Part shown: in pieces, positions 1 to 10,076 of the stretch
Position numbering within the stretch: the first letter of the stretch is position 1
How the letters are laid out: every line of letters begins with the position of its first letter
NCBI GenBank assembly: GCA_012961925.1
Contig: DTYK01000230.1
Span: 1 to 64,000, forward strand
Direction of reading: 5' to 3'
Source of the DNA: Candidatus Latescibacterota bacterium
GTDB taxonomy: Bacteria > Latescibacterota > MVCY01 > DTYK01
DNA: 64,000 nt
The notes under the pieces: generated by a model
The model's input: only the letters and a program-made list of their open reading frames with translations
What the model was told of the DNA's origin: nothing
Databases searched by the model: none
Translations under genes and position numbers: made by a program

Positions 1-1146
1 AACACCATCTATGGCGGCTATGGTCTCATCGATTGTCTGGAACCGGCCACTATAGATCTCCTGTTTGGCGATCCGGGTCATTCGAGCTGTCGTACTTTCC
101 AGAGCAAGCACAAGGTTTCCTTTCAGTTGAGTCTTTGCGTAGAAAAGCTCCTCGTCCGAAAGCGGTGTCGTTCTCAATCTGGTGAACTCCCTGAGCACCA
201 TCTCGAGGGATTGCTCAACCTTAGCAGGGTCTGTTGCAAGGTAAACAGCAAACAGGCCGGTATCTTGGAGAAATTCCAGTTGAGTGTGAACGGCGTAAGC
301 CAGGCCCAGTTTCTCACGGATGTTTTGGAAAAGTCGGGAACTCATTCCTCCACCAAGAAGGGTGTTCAATATGAGTAAGGCATATTTTTTAGGGTTATTA
401 TATGAAAAGATCCGTCTTCCGAGGCAGAGATGAACCTGGGAGATCTCCCTTTGGGCCTGTTTGATTACAGATGACAGCGGCGGGAGAGGAGGAGTGTTTG
501 TCTCCAACCCGCGAGGAAAGTGAAAGTAGCAATCCACAGACTCCACCATCTTCAAATGATCTATGTTGCCGGCTGCAGCGATAACGATATTTTCAGATCT
601 ATAGAACTTTGAGAGGTGATCTATAAGGTCGGCTCGGCAAAGGCTGGATATGGTCTCTTCAGTTCCTAAGATAGAGAAGCCCATGGGGTGAGGAGTCCAG
701 ATGGAGGTAGCAAAAAGTTCACCCACAAGATCGTCGGGTGTATCCTGGACCTGACGTATCTCCTCGGTGATTATATGTTTCTCTTTCTCTATCTTCTCTT
801 CATTAAAGACGGAATTGCACAAGATATCGGAGAGCACGTCCAAGGCAACTGGCAGATACTCATCCAGAACTCTGGCATAATAACAGGTGAGATCACGCCC
901 GGTGAAAGCATTGAGCTGCCCCCCAAGCGACTCCAAACTTTGAGCGATCTGAAAGGCATCTCTTTTAACCGTGCCCTTAAAAAACATGTGTTCTAAGAAA
1001 TGGGAGACCCCGTTTTTCGAGGGGGTTTCATCCTTCGAGCCGGAATTGATCCAGATGCCAAGGGAAACCGAACGGACATAAGGGATATATTCGGTAATGA
1101 CCCTTATGCCATTACTAAGCACCGATTTCTGATAATGTGTCGTCAT
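1..1146 (-). CDS. M16 family zinc peptidase (insulinase/MPP-like), C-terminus cut by window edge
   Basis: Starts at the ATG at 1146 and stays open through base 1, giving 382 residues; the family is usually about 410-430, so only the last 30-50 are missing. The inverted zinc site HFLEH (H49, E52, H53) sits in the typical context GVSHFLEHMFFKGT, and the distal glutamate lies in the segment IITEEI about 75 residues on. The end visible in the window, LALESTTARMTRIAKQE, matches the second half of small bacterial M16 proteins. The gene follows pnp, as in Bacillus (rpsO-pnp-ylxY-mlpA), although a terminator-like hairpin separates them here. Substrate is unknown; processing of peptides is inferred from family only. 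There is no signal peptide, so a cytoplasmic location is likely. Confidence 0.9.
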   Translation of the reverse strand, partial: MTTHYQKSVLSNGIRVITEYIPYVRSVSLGIWINSGSKDETPSKNGVSHFLEHMFFKGTVKRDAFQIAQSLESLGGQLNAFTGRDLTCYYARVLDEYLPVALDVLSDILCNSVFNEEKIEKEKHIITEEIRQVQDTPDDLVGELFATSIWTPHPMGFSILGTEETISSLCRADLIDHLSKFYRSENIVIAAAGNIDHLKMVESVDCYFHFPRGLETNTPPLPPLSSVIKQAQREISQVHLCLGRRIFSYNNPKKYALLILNTLLGGGMSSRLFQNIREKLGLAYAVHTQLEFLQDTGLFAVYLATDPAKVEQSLEMVLREFTRLRTTPLSDEELFYAKTQLKGNLVLALESTTARMTRIAKQEIYSGRFQTIDETIAAIDGV

Positions 1147-1161
1147 TTTACCTCTAATCGA

Positions 1162-1199
1162 ATAAAAAGATGAGACGGAGAGATGGCATCCTCCCCGTC
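1162..1199 (-). terminator. Terminator-like hairpin between pnp and the M16 peptidase gene
   Basis: On the minus strand GACGGGGAG (1199-1191) pairs with CTCTCCGTC (1182-1174): nine pairs, one of them G-U, around an 8-base loop. The sequence TCATCTTTTTATTC follows at once, which is the layout of an intrinsic terminator. It would reduce transcription from pnp into the peptidase gene 28 bases further on. Confidence 0.55.
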
Positions 1200-1235
1200 T
1201 TCTATCGGTTTAAATTCATCTTATAGATTGAAGGA

Positions 1236-3359
1236 TCAGTTTTTTTTGCTCCTCTTATCATGGATCTTTAGCCGCCTCTGGTCACCCAAAAGTGCAGCCT
1301 TTTTGCTCAATTTTATCTTGCCCGAACCGTCGATCCCTAACACCTTTACCAGAACCTCTTCTCCGACTTTAAGGACATCTTCTACTTTTTCTACGCGTTG
1401 AGGTGCAAGCTCGGATATATGTAGCAGACCCTCCTTGCCAGGCAATATTTCGACGAAGGCACCGAACGGAGTGATCCGTTTAACCCTCCCTGTGTAAAGT
1501 TCGCCTATTTCTGGCTCCTCGACAATTTTCTGGATCATTTCAAACGCCCGTTCGCTTGCAGATTTGTCAACCGAGGCGATCGTTACAGTGCCGTCATCCT
1601 CTATATCTATCCTCGCACCGGTCTGCTGAGTGATCTCACGGATTGTCTTACCTCCTGTACCGATCACTTCGCCGATCTTCGCCGGGTTAATCTTAAAGGA
1701 AACAATCCTCGGCGCGTAGATGGAGAGCTCGGATCTGGGGTTGGGAAGTGTTTGCTCCATTATGTCAAGTATCTGAAGCCTTGCTTGCCTTGCTCTGATA
1801 AGCGTCTCTCTTATAATGTCCAGATTGATATCTCTTATCTTTGTGTCGAGTTGGAAGGCAGTTATACCCTTGCGAGTACCCGCTATCTTAAAGTCCATAT
1901 CTCCAATATGATCCTCGGTGCCGATGATGTCCGTCAGGATGGCGACCTTTTCGCCCTCTTTGATAAGACCCATAGCCACACCTGCCACATGGGTCTTGAT
2001 CGGGATCCCGGCATCCATCAAGGAGAGGGACCCAGCGCATACCGTTGCCATTGAAGAGGACCCATTTGATTCGAGTATATCCGACACTATTCGGATAGTA
2101 TAAGGAAAAACATCATCACTTGGTATGACAGGTTCCAAGGCACGCTCTGCCAGATTCCCATGTCCCACCTCCCTGCGGGTTACACCCCTGAGGGGACGGA
2201 CTTCTCCTACACTGAACGGAGGAAAGTTATAGTGAAGCATATAGCTTTTCCAGGATTCTCCTTCAAGGGCTTCTATCTTCTGTTCGTCAAATTTTGTACC
2301 CAAAGTAGTCGTAGCCAAGCTCTGTGTCTCGCCCCTCGTGAAGAGAGCAGAACCGTGGGTTCTTGGCAACACACCCACTTCGCAGGTAATGGGCCGGAGT
2401 TCATCAAGCCCCCTGCCATCCACCCGCCGTCTCTCTCCGAGGATCATCCGGCGCACCTGTTCCTTCTCAATCTCGGTGATCTTCGCAACGATCAACTCCT
2501 CACTCTCAGGATACTCTTCTGAAAGGGCGGCAATAGCCTCCTGAGCTATCTCATCGAGAGCACTCTGCCTCTCCTCTTTGTGCGGGATAAGGCTTGCCGA
2601 GATTATCTTATCCCAGCAGAGCTTTCGAAGCGACATTTCAAGGCCAGAGCTATCAGGTTCTTCAGGTGGAGGTGCCTTGGGCTTACCACAGAGCTCCTTA
2701 AGCTTCTCCTGGAGGTCGCATACCTTTTTTATCTCTTGAGAGGCCAGCTCTAAAGCCTCAACAAACTCCTCCTCGGATATCTCCTTTGCTCTTCCTTCAA
2801 GCTGGATGATGGCCTCTGGCGTGCCAGTCACTAATAGGTCTAACCGGCTCTCATCCAGTTGCTGAAAGGTTGGATTCAGAATGAGGTGATCTCCAACTTT
2901 ACCAATGCGGACAGCGCCCAGCACATGGTAGAAGGGTATGGGTGATATGGCCAGGGCTGCAGAAGCACCGATCAATCCAGGAATATCTGCGTCGTTCTCC
3001 TGGTCTGCGGAGAGAACCGTCACAATTATCTGCACCTCACGGTCATAATTCTTCGGGAATAACGGCCTTATCGGGCGATCTATAGATCGTGCCGAAAGGA
3101 TCTCCCACTCATTTGGCCGCCCCTCTCTCTTGAAGAACCCCCCTGGGATCTTGCCCGCAGCATATGATTTCTCCCTGAACTCGACGGTAAGGGGGAAAAA
3201 CCCTCTTGCCGCCACCGGTTCCTTGGAAGCCACCACCGTTGCGAGTACAACTGTATCACCGTACCTGGCAAGCACGGCTCCATCGGCCTGTCTGGCAACC
3301 CTTCCAGACTCAACCGAAAGCTTCCGCTCACCGACCTCCATCTCAACATTATGAATCAT
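1236..3359 (-). CDS. pnp: Polyribonucleotide nucleotidyltransferase (PNPase)
   Basis: Phosphorolytic 3'-5' exoribonuclease, normally a trimer in the RNA degradosome. The start is placed at the ATG at 3359 (MIHNVEMEVGERKL), which has GGAG eight bases upstream and matches family N-termini; an open frame extends to 3437. The resulting 707 residues match the family. Visible parts are the first RNase PH domain (about 5-135), a helical linker, the second RNase PH domain with RTHGSALFTRGETQ and HIGDMDFKIAGTRKGITA, a KH domain with GTGGKTIREITQQTG (about 555-615), and an S1 domain with RVKRITPFGAFVEILPGKEG near the end. It lies directly behind rpsO, the common arrangement. Confidence 0.97.
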   Translation of the reverse strand: MIHNVEMEVGERKLSVESGRVARQADGAVLARYGDTVVLATVVASKEPVAARGFFPLTVEFREKSYAAGKIPGGFFKREGRPNEWEILSARSIDRPIRPLFPKNYDREVQIIVTVLSADQENDADIPGLIGASAALAISPIPFYHVLGAVRIGKVGDHLILNPTFQQLDESRLDLLVTGTPEAIIQLEGRAKEISEEEFVEALELASQEIKKVCDLQEKLKELCGKPKAPPPEEPDSSGLEMSLRKLCWDKIISASLIPHKEERQSALDEIAQEAIAALSEEYPESEELIVAKITEIEKEQVRRMILGERRRVDGRGLDELRPITCEVGVLPRTHGSALFTRGETQSLATTTLGTKFDEQKIEALEGESWKSYMLHYNFPPFSVGEVRPLRGVTRREVGHGNLAERALEPVIPSDDVFPYTIRIVSDILESNGSSSMATVCAGSLSLMDAGIPIKTHVAGVAMGLIKEGEKVAILTDIIGTEDHIGDMDFKIAGTRKGITAFQLDTKIRDINLDIIRETLIRARQARLQILDIMEQTLPNPRSELSIYAPRIVSFKINPAKIGEVIGTGGKTIREITQQTGARIDIEDDGTVTIASVDKSASERAFEMIQKIVEEPEIGELYTGRVKRITPFGAFVEILPGKEGLLHISELAPQRVEKVEDVLKVGEEVLVKVLGIDGSGKIKLSKKAALLGDQRRLKIHDKRSKKN

Positions 3360-3440
3360 TCCAATCTCCAGACGCTCCATTATTAACAGAGCCAAGCCTC
3401 CAACCATATCGAGGCAAAAGCTCTGTAGGAAGTGCATTTT

Positions 3441-3710
3441 TCAGTGTCTGAGCCCTAATTGTTCAATAAGAGACCGGTATCTTTCAGGATCTTTATAATG
3501 AAGATACTTGAGCAACCTCCTTCGTTGTCCAACCAGCTTTAACAAGCCCTGACGGGAATGGTAATCCTTCTTGTGAATTCTAAAATGTTCAGTAAGTATC
3601 TCGATGCGCTTCGATATTAGGGCGATCTGGACCTCGGGCGACCCTGTATCCTCCGCCCATCGCCCGAAATTGGCGATGATCTCTTTTTTTTGTTCTTTTG
3701 TCAGCGGCAT
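3441..3710 (-). CDS. rpsO: 30S ribosomal protein S15
   Basis: 89 residues, the usual S15 length, with the conserved [20 protein letters not shown] and [19 protein letters not shown] segments that bind 16S rRNA helix 22. The ATG at 3710 is preceded by AAAGGAG at good spacing; an in-frame GTG one codon upstream (3713) is equally possible. The gene sits between ribF and pnp, and S15 commonly represses its own mRNA. No regulatory pseudoknot could be assigned by eye. Confidence 0.97.
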   Translation of the reverse strand: MPLTKEQKKEIIANFGRWAEDTGSPEVQIALISKRIEILTEHFRIHKKDYHSRQGLLKLVGQRRRLLKYLHYKDPERYRSLIEQLGLRH

Positions 3711-3781
3711 CACTGATTCTCCTTTCCTAACCGCAATGGACCTCCAGGTTTGATTTAGGTCATTTCGGATTTTGATATCGT

Positions 3782-4717
3782 TTAGGGTTTAGTATTCAAT
3801 ATTTCGGCAGCAGCTTTCACATCGGCCTCTATCTGTCTGGCCAGATCCCTTTCTTTCATGAATCTTATCTCGTCCCTTAACCTAGCAACTATCCGAACAT
3901 CGATTTGCAAACCATATAGATCGCCGTTGAACTCGAGCAGATGGACTTCGATCGATTGTGGCCCTTCTCCAAAACTGGGGTGTTTGCCTATGTTCATCAC
4001 ACCTGCCCTACGTCCTTCCGGGAGGATTACCCACACGGCATAAACACCGTCACGGGGGATGAGTTTTCTTGAATGGTTCACTTTCAAATTTGCGGTCGGG
4101 AAGCCCAATCTTCTGCCGATACCTTTACCACCACCAACAAAGGCCGTCAGTGAATAGTTGCGGCCCAACAGTTCAGATGCCTTCTCGATTTCCCCCTGGG
4201 CTATAAGGTTTCTTATCCGTGTGCTGCTTACCGGTTGGCCCGCGATAAAGACGGGCGGAACAACAATTACTTCAAAGCCCACTCGTTTGCCGACGAGTTC
4301 TAAATCCTGTGGAACCCCCCTGCGTCCCTTACCGAAGGCATGGTTGTACCCGACAACAAGTTCCTTTACGCCAATCTTGTCAATCAATACTTTTTCAACG
4401 AACTCTTCTGGTTCGGACTTTGAGAATTCCAGGGTAAAGGGATGGACAACTGCGGCATGAATGCCATGAAGGGCAAATAACTTCAATTTCTCCTCTTTGG
4501 TCGTCAGAAGCGGTGGGGCTGTATCCGGGGCAATCACCTGCTGAGGATGCGGGTCAAAGGTGAGGACAACAGCAGTACCCCCCTTTGCTGTGGCTCTACT
4601 TGCAACCTCCTTCAGAACAGAAGAATGACCCATATGAACTCCATCGAAGGTACCTACGCTCACCACCGGGTAGAAACCAAGATCTCCTATTTTCTCAATA
4701 TTTTCTATCGTCCTCAT
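3782..4717 (-). CDS. ribF: Bifunctional riboflavin kinase / FAD synthetase
   Basis: Makes FMN from riboflavin and then FAD. The N-terminal nucleotidyltransferase domain carries [10 protein letters not shown] (HxGH family signature) and SSTRIRNLI; the C-terminal riboflavin kinase domain carries [17 protein letters not shown], whose PTAN motif binds the nucleotide and magnesium. The ATG at 4717 overlaps the truB stop in an ATGA quartet, so the two are probably translationally coupled. A longer frame begins at 4729, but its first codons lie inside truB. The 311 residues match the prokaryotic fused enzyme, and the position between truB and rpsO is the common one. Confidence 0.96.
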   Translation of the reverse strand: MRTIENIEKIGDLGFYPVVSVGTFDGVHMGHSSVLKEVASRATAKGGTAVVLTFDPHPQQVIAPDTAPPLLTTKEEKLKLFALHGIHAAVVHPFTLEFSKSEPEEFVEKVLIDKIGVKELVVGYNHAFGKGRRGVPQDLELVGKRVGFEVIVVPPVFIAGQPVSSTRIRNLIAQGEIEKASELLGRNYSLTAFVGGGKGIGRRLGFPTANLKVNHSRKLIPRDGVYAVWVILPEGRRAGVMNIGKHPSFGEGPQSIEVHLLEFNGDLYGLQIDVRIVARLRDEIRFMKERDLARQIEADVKAAAEILNTKP

Positions 4718-5595
4718 TGTAAAACACACACGGGTCGCATCATATTCTGCGCAAGGTCAAGCTTGGCGACGCCTAACAGGTGACCTTCGCTATTCCTCAC
4801 CCTAACTGTCGTCGCTCCATCAAAGGTAGTGGATAGCTTCAAAGCACCACCGTGTTTGAATCTGTCAGCCTCATCCGGATTGAGCTTCACATATGGAAAT
4901 CTCTTCAGAGCATCATCAATAGACATGATGTTTGGAGCAAGATCACCTGCCTTTGCGAGAACCGTAATGTCCTCGACGCTTAGGGCTCTATCGATTGTGA
5001 ACTCCCCTGACCTAACCCGACGTAGACCCGATAGGTGGCCCCCACACCCCAATTTCCCACCTATATCTGCTGCTAAGGTCCTTATATAGGTGCCCCTTGA
5101 GCAGACAACCCTCAGCACCAGTGACGGAGGCTGCCAGTTAACGACTTCTATCTCGTAAATATTGACCCTGCGGGGCGAAGGATGAACAGCTCTACCCTTT
5201 CTGGCCAACTGGTAAAGCCTTTGTCCTCCAATTTTTACCGCTGAGTAAACAGGCGGTATCTGTTCGATCTCGCCTTCAAAGCCTTTACATATTGCCTTTA
5301 TTGAATCAAGACTGGTCCAGGGCACCTCAGTTATTTTCTCAACGCGGCCTTCGGCATCCAATGTATCTGTGGAGATACCAAGCCGAATCTCTGCAATGTA
5401 CTCTTTCTGGTTATCATCAAGGAAACGGAGGATCCTGGTGGCCTTCCCTATTAAGATGACAAGCACCCCTGTAGCAGCAGGGTCCAAGGTACCAGTATGA
5501 CCTATCTTTCTGACCCCCAATATGCTACGCAGCTTCGCCACCACATCATGGGAGGTCCAACCGAGTTCTTTATTCACAATCAGGACCCCATCCAT
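4714..5595 (-). CDS. truB: tRNA pseudouridine(55) synthase
   Basis: Isomerises U55 in the T-loop of tRNAs. The catalytic aspartate lies in GHTGTLDPAATGVL near residue 40, and the start MDGVLIVNKELGWTSHDVV is typical; the C-terminus ends in a PUA-like region. I chose the ATG at 5595 by family alignment. Its Shine-Dalgarno (GGAAG, 13 bases away) is weak, and a frame continuing to an ATG at 5628 has none, so the start is uncertain. The stop overlaps ribF in ATGA. Confidence 0.95.
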   Translation of the reverse strand: MDGVLIVNKELGWTSHDVVAKLRSILGVRKIGHTGTLDPAATGVLVILIGKATRILRFLDDNQKEYIAEIRLGISTDTLDAEGRVEKITEVPWTSLDSIKAICKGFEGEIEQIPPVYSAVKIGGQRLYQLARKGRAVHPSPRRVNIYEIEVVNWQPPSLVLRVVCSRGTYIRTLAADIGGKLGCGGHLSGLRRVRSGEFTIDRALSVEDITVLAKAGDLAPNIMSIDDALKRFPYVKLNPDEADRFKHGGALKLSTTFDGATTVRVRNSEGHLLGVAKLDLAQNMMRPVCVLQ

Positions 5596-5652
5596 ATTTG
5601 ATATATCGCTTCCGAAATAAGATACCATTTACTATGGTTAATTTTGAACTAT

Positions 5653-6030
5653 TTATGCGTTGTCCTCTAATTCAGGATTTGCGATCGGGGCTTGGGCAAG
5701 TTGGTCGAGAATGGCATTGATTCGGGATCCGTGTTCTATTGAATCATCGTGGTAGAAGACGATCTCCGGTATACGTTTCAGGCGAATCCTGAGCCCAAGT
5801 TGTCCGCGGATGAACTTTGAAGCCCAATTGAGACCATTGATCGTCTCCTCCTTCTCCCTTAAGCTTCCGAAAACACTCACAAAGACTTTTGCACGTTTGA
5901 GATCGTTGGAGACGTCCACCCGTGTGATCGTGACAAAACCTATCCTTGGATCCCCTATCTTCCCCTTGATAATACTGGAAAGCTCATCGCGGATGAGCCC
6001 ATTTATTCTTTCAATTCGTATGTGGTTCAT
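5653..6030 (-). CDS. rbfA: Ribosome-binding factor A
   Basis: 125 residues, close to the normal 115-130. Conserved features are RIERINGLIRDELSSII, the GDPRIGFVTITRVDVSNDL segment, AKVFVSVFG, and RLKRIPEIVFYHDDSIEHG near the end. RbfA is a KH-fold protein that assists late maturation of the 30S subunit near the 5' end of 16S rRNA. It lies between DUF503 and truB in the classic order. No Shine-Dalgarno is obvious in front of the ATG. Confidence 0.95.
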   Translation of the reverse strand: MNHIRIERINGLIRDELSSIIKGKIGDPRIGFVTITRVDVSNDLKRAKVFVSVFGSLREKEETINGLNWASKFIRGQLGLRIRLKRIPEIVFYHDDSIEHGSRINAILDQLAQAPIANPELEDNA

Positions 6031-6055
6031 AGTGGTTTTAAGATTATATAACTTC

Positions 6056-6361
6056 CTACTTCATCTCCAGAGTGTAGTCAAGGAGCTGTACCCGTCGGTC
6101 GTTTTCAATAAGTTTTATCACGTTAGAAATGACTTGATTAGCATGCTTCGTCCCGTTAGAAACGACGGCCACTCCAAGGACCGCCTTTTGCCATAAATCG
6201 TTATCTTCCACTTCAGCGACGGAGACATTAAATTTGTTGCTGATCTGGGCTTTGAGGCTGTTCAGAACGTACCTTTTCTCTTTTAAAGACCTGCTATCCG
6301 AGATAAGCACCTCTATCCTGCATACCCCAATGATCAATCTCCCCCCCTTGCAGACAGACAA
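6056..6361 (-). CDS. DUF503 family protein (YlxP-like)
   Basis: Small protein of 101 residues whose core IGVCRIEVLISDSRSLKEKR and EVEDNDLWQKAVLGVAVVS match DUF503/YlxP. The family is almost always encoded between infB and rbfA, as here; in Bacillus YlxP has been linked to ribosome assembly. The first ten residues (MSVCKGGRLI) are longer than most members, so translation may begin slightly later. No catalytic residues are known. Confidence 0.88.
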   Translation of the reverse strand: MSVCKGGRLIIGVCRIEVLISDSRSLKEKRYVLNSLKAQISNKFNVSVAEVEDNDLWQKAVLGVAVVSNGTKHANQVISNVIKLIENDRRVQLLDYTLEMK

Positions 6362-6458
6362 ACTAATTACTCAACCTCTTGCAGAATATGTGACTGAACA
6401 ATGAACTCTTGTAGCGATCGATAGACCCCTCTGTTTTGTGAAACATTCACAGGTCCTT

Positions 6459-8678
6459 CTATTTCAGTTCTCTGACGGTCTCGGTGACCTCGAAGACCTC
6501 AAGGAGATCGTTTTCCCTGATATCGTCAGATCCTTCAATCCCCACTCCGCATTCGTATCCCGTACTCACCTCTTTGACATCATCCTTAAACCTTTTAAGA
6601 GAGGTTATAGAACCCTCAAAGATTACAGCACCATCTCTCAGGACTCGTACTGATAAGCCTCTTCGTATCACTCCCGACTGTACATAACAGCCTGCGATCG
6701 TTCCAACCTTAGGAATCCTGAAGACCTGACGCACCGAAGCTGTGCCGATCACCTTCTCCTGGATCTCAGGCGCAAGCAGACCGGAGAGAGCGGCCTTCAC
6801 ATCATCGATTGCGTCATAGATGATCTGATAGAACCTTATGTCAACCTGTTCCTTAGTAGCAAGATCCCGAGCTCTGGCCTCTGCTCTGACGTTAAAACCG
6901 ATAATTATGGCATTGGACGCCGCTGCTAATAGAACATCTGATTCGGCGACAGCACCGACCCCCCGATGGATCACCCTGACAGTAACTTCTTCATTGCCAA
7001 GCTGCATCAAGGAGTCACTAAGGGCCTCTACAGATCCATCCACATCAGCTTTTACGATGAGAGAAAGGTCTTTGATCCGTCCTTCCTTTATCTGTTGAGA
7101 AATATCGCCCAGCGTCGGTCTCTTAACCCTTCGATGATCCTGTTCTCTTTTCAGAAGCTGCCTCTTCTGACTGATGAGTTTTGCCTCCCGCTCCGAAGAA
7201 AGTACATAGAAGGAGTCGCCTGCCTGTGGTATGCCTTCAATACCGAGGATCTGCACAGGAGATGAGGGCCCAGCTTCTTTCAACTGGTAGCCGCGTTCGT
7301 TGAACAGAGCGCGGACTCGCCCACTTGACAGTCCAACCACAAAGGGATCTCCAATCCCCAAGGTTCCGTCCTGTACAAGTACGGTTGCGATGCAACCACG
7401 TCCTCTGTCGAGCCTGGCCTCTATGATTGTGCCCTTTGCCTTTCTGTGGGGGTTTGCCTTTAGTTCCAGCATCTCTGCTTCCAGGAGCAACATGTCCAAG
7501 AGTTTATCGATACCTTTTCCAGTTTTAGCTGAAACCTCTGCTGCTAAGGTCTTTCCCCCCCATCCTTCGACCAGAAGACCATGATCAGCGAGTTGTTGTT
7601 TTACAGCATCAGGGTTGGCCTTGGGAAGGTCGACCTTATTTATTGCCACAACAATCGGAACACCCGCTGCCCTGGCATGATCTATTGCCTCGACCGTCTG
7701 AGGCATCACACCCGAGTCCGCAGCCACGACGAGAACCACTATGTCTGTCACCTGCGCCCCCCTTGCCCGCATCGCCGTAAATGCTTCATGCCCTGGTGTA
7801 TCGAGAAAGGTAACCTTGCCACCTTCAAGTTCCACCTCATAGGCACCGATGTGTTGGGTGATGCCACCCACCTCACCAGCTATGATATTGCTTTTTCTGA
7901 TGTAATCTAACAGAGAGGTCTTTCCATGGTCAACATGGCCCATAATGGTCACTACTGGGGGTCTGGGCTGAAGCATGTCTTCATCCACTTCCTCTTCCTC
8001 TTTCTCCAAAAGATCTTCAGCATATTCTCCCAGAGGTTCGACCTCAAATCCAAACTCGTCGGCCACCATAGCAATTGTATCCATATCCAGCCTCTGGTTG
8101 ATGGTGACCACAAGACCCATCTCCAGACATTTTGATATGACCTCGGATGTCTTAACACCCATCAGCGCTGCCAGTTCTGCAATTGAGGTGAATTCGCTGA
8201 CCCTGAGGAGATTCCTCTCCTCTTCGACCTCTTCCCCCTGTCGTTGGATCTTCGGGCGCCTCTTTTTCCCTCTCACACCACTCTCTATCTGAGCAAGGGT
8301 CTTTCTGATGTTCTCCTCCACAATCTTCTGGTCAACCTCTCGCCTTTTCAAGCGAGATTTCCTTCTGTTCCTGAATCTTGACGGTCCAACAACCTGTTCC
8401 TTCTTCTTTCGTCTTTTCTTCTTCTGATCGGATGGAGCGGAGACTTTGGCAACAACGGTTTTCGTTCGTTCTTCCGTTCGCTTCTTCTTGCGCTTTATTT
8501 CACGCCTGAACTCCTCCTTTTCCTCCTCAAACTTCTTGTGTATCTGTTCAGCCATCTTTTCATCAACGATACTCATGTAGCCTTTCACATCAAAACCCAT
8601 ATCCTTAAGCATCGCTATCAGAGCATCGCTGGATATGTGATACTCCTTTGCTACTTGATGTACCCTCTTTTTCTCCAA
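6459..8678 (-). CDS. infB: Translation initiation factor IF-2
   Basis: GTPase that delivers initiator fMet-tRNA to the ribosome. The start is TTG at 8678 with GGAGG nine bases before it. Domains in order: a first IF2 N-terminal helical domain (1-50, [19 protein letters not shown]), a lysine/arginine-rich linker (55-150), a second IF2_N domain (160-210), the GTPase domain with [16 protein letters not shown] and NKVD, then the EF-Tu-like barrel, IF2 domain 3 and the C-terminal fMet-tRNA-binding barrel. At 739 residues it is a compact IF-2. The ylxR/ylxQ genes often found between nusA and infB are absent. Confidence 0.97.
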   Translation of the reverse strand: MEKKRVHQVAKEYHISSDALIAMLKDMGFDVKGYMSIVDEKMAEQIHKKFEEEKEEFRREIKRKKKRTEERTKTVVAKVSAPSDQKKKRRKKKEQVVGPSRFRNRRKSRLKRREVDQKIVEENIRKTLAQIESGVRGKKRRPKIQRQGEEVEEERNLLRVSEFTSIAELAALMGVKTSEVISKCLEMGLVVTINQRLDMDTIAMVADEFGFEVEPLGEYAEDLLEKEEEEVDEDMLQPRPPVVTIMGHVDHGKTSLLDYIRKSNIIAGEVGGITQHIGAYEVELEGGKVTFLDTPGHEAFTAMRARGAQVTDIVVLVVAADSGVMPQTVEAIDHARAAGVPIVVAINKVDLPKANPDAVKQQLADHGLLVEGWGGKTLAAEVSAKTGKGIDKLLDMLLLEAEMLELKANPHRKAKGTIIEARLDRGRGCIATVLVQDGTLGIGDPFVVGLSSGRVRALFNERGYQLKEAGPSSPVQILGIEGIPQAGDSFYVLSSEREAKLISQKRQLLKREQDHRRVKRPTLGDISQQIKEGRIKDLSLIVKADVDGSVEALSDSLMQLGNEEVTVRVIHRGVGAVAESDVLLAAASNAIIIGFNVRAEARARDLATKEQVDIRFYQIIYDAIDDVKAALSGLLAPEIQEKVIGTASVRQVFRIPKVGTIAGCYVQSGVIRRGLSVRVLRDGAVIFEGSITSLKRFKDDVKEVSTGYECGVGIEGSDDIRENDLLEVFEVTETVRELK

Positions 8679-8721
8679 AGAAACACACCTCCGTTCCGGG
8701 TAGCGGATCTTAATAAGTCAT

Positions 8722-9990
8722 CTAACCCTTATCGACGTTTTGCATCTCTGTCGATGTCATCTTTGATCCAAGTATCTCTTTTGTCTGTTGGAATAATATC
8801 TCTGCCCTTGCCTTTCCTATACCGGGGATCTTAATGAGCTCCTCAAGATTACGTTTCGCAAGATCTTGAACAGATTTTATGCCTGCATCGGCAAGCTTCT
8901 TAGCCAGTTTTTCCCCAATCCCCTTAAGGGCGCTGAGAGGAATCGCCTCTTTCCGCTCCCGATATTCTTCTTCGCTTATTATGTCTACCCTCCATCCGGT
9001 CAGCATAGATGCCAGGCGGACATTCTGTCCCGCCTTACCAATTGCGAGGGAGAGTTGGTTCCCTGGTACAACAGCAATCATCCTGTGATTAGGCTCATCC
9101 ACATCCACCTTTGAGACAATGGCTGGGCTTAGGGCTCTCGCAAGAAAAACAGCTGGATCTGGGCTCCACTGGATGATATCTACCTGTTCGTTGTTCAGCT
9201 CCCTCACCACCGCCTGTACACGAGACCCTTTCATCCCGACGCAAGCGCCAACAGGATCTATTCTTGCATCAGTGGAGGCAACAGCTATCTTAGCTCTCTC
9301 CCCTGCTTCTCTTGCAACCGTTTTTATCTGTACAATCCCCTCATAGATCTCGGGCACCTCGAGTTGAAACAGACGTTCAAGGAAACGCGGATGTGTCCGG
9401 GATAGTATAATCTGAGGGCCCTTCGTTGTCTTAGTCACATCGACCAAATAGGCCCTTATTGTATCACCCTGGCGGTATCTCTCCTTCCTAATCTGTTCTG
9501 TAATCGGGATGATCCCCTCTCCCCTGCCAAGGTTTACGATCAGGTCTCCATGGTTAATCTGCTGGACGCTTCCGATGAGGATGTCACCCACCTTCTCCTG
9601 GAATTCTCGGTATATCCTCTCTCGCTCCGCCTCTTTAACCCTCTGGATAAGGATCTGTTTTGCCGCCTGGACTGCTCCCCTACCAAAATCGGCAAAGTTC
9701 AACTCTTTTTTAACTTCATCTCCAACCTGTGCCTCAGGGTTGAGCTTACGTGCCTCCTCAAGTGGGATCTCGAGGGCGGGATTCTTAACCTCCGAAACAA
9801 CCGTCTTCCTCGCGTATATCTCTACCTCACCGGTCTTATTATCAACACTGACCTCGATATTTACAGCGGTACCAAACCGTTTTTTGGCCGCCGAAAGCAG
9901 TCCTGCCTGAAGCGTCTCAATGACCAACTCCCGACTAACGTTCTTCTCCCGAGCGATCTGTCCAATAGCCTCAAGGATCTCGTAATTCAT
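8722..9990 (-). CDS. nusA: Transcription termination/antitermination factor NusA
   Basis: The start is placed at the ATG at 9990 (MNYEILEAIGQIAREKNVSR), the normal NusA N-terminus, with GGGAG about 11 bases before it; the frame stays open to 10077 but that part is repeat-derived. The 422 residues contain the RNAP-binding N-terminal domain, an S1 domain (GSVQQINHGDLIVNLGRGEG), two KH domains (VGACVGMKGSRVQAVVREL and the later AIGKAGQNVRLASMLTGW), and a C-terminal helix-hairpin-helix pair (ALKGIGEKLAKKLADAGI and IPGIGKARAEILF). It is the second gene of the rimP operon. Confidence 0.97.
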   Translation of the reverse strand: MNYEILEAIGQIAREKNVSRELVIETLQAGLLSAAKKRFGTAVNIEVSVDNKTGEVEIYARKTVVSEVKNPALEIPLEEARKLNPEAQVGDEVKKELNFADFGRGAVQAAKQILIQRVKEAERERIYREFQEKVGDILIGSVQQINHGDLIVNLGRGEGIIPITEQIRKERYRQGDTIRAYLVDVTKTTKGPQIILSRTHPRFLERLFQLEVPEIYEGIVQIKTVAREAGERAKIAVASTDARIDPVGACVGMKGSRVQAVVRELNNEQVDIIQWSPDPAVFLARALSPAIVSKVDVDEPNHRMIAVVPGNQLSLAIGKAGQNVRLASMLTGWRVDIISEEEYRERKEAIPLSALKGIGEKLAKKLADAGIKSVQDLAKRNLEELIKIPGIGKARAEILFQQTKEILGSKMTSTEMQNVDKG

Positions 9991-10045
9991 AGTACATATG
10001 TCTCCCAAAATGAAAAACCTTCTTACAGTTCTTATCCTTCCTTTG

Positions 10046-10073
10046 GTTACTTTTCTTCTAAAAGAAAAGTAAC
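10046..10073. repeat. 12-bp perfect palindrome (REP-like hairpin) between rimP and nusA
   Basis: GTTACTTTTCTT (10046-10057), four-base loop CTAA, then AAGAAAAGTAAC (10062-10073): a perfect 12-bp inverted repeat with no U-run on either side, so it does not look like a terminator. Similar TTACTTTT...AAAAGTAA palindromes occur as dispersed elements in many bacteria, as I recall. No second copy was seen in this window. Confidence 0.6.
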
Positions 10074-10076
10074 GCA

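Noticed and set aside
3080..3451. Open frames on both strands inside the pnp N-terminal region
   Set aside because: They overlap a clear PNPase gene and show no family motifs; the translations are arginine/proline-rich, as expected from the wrong frame.
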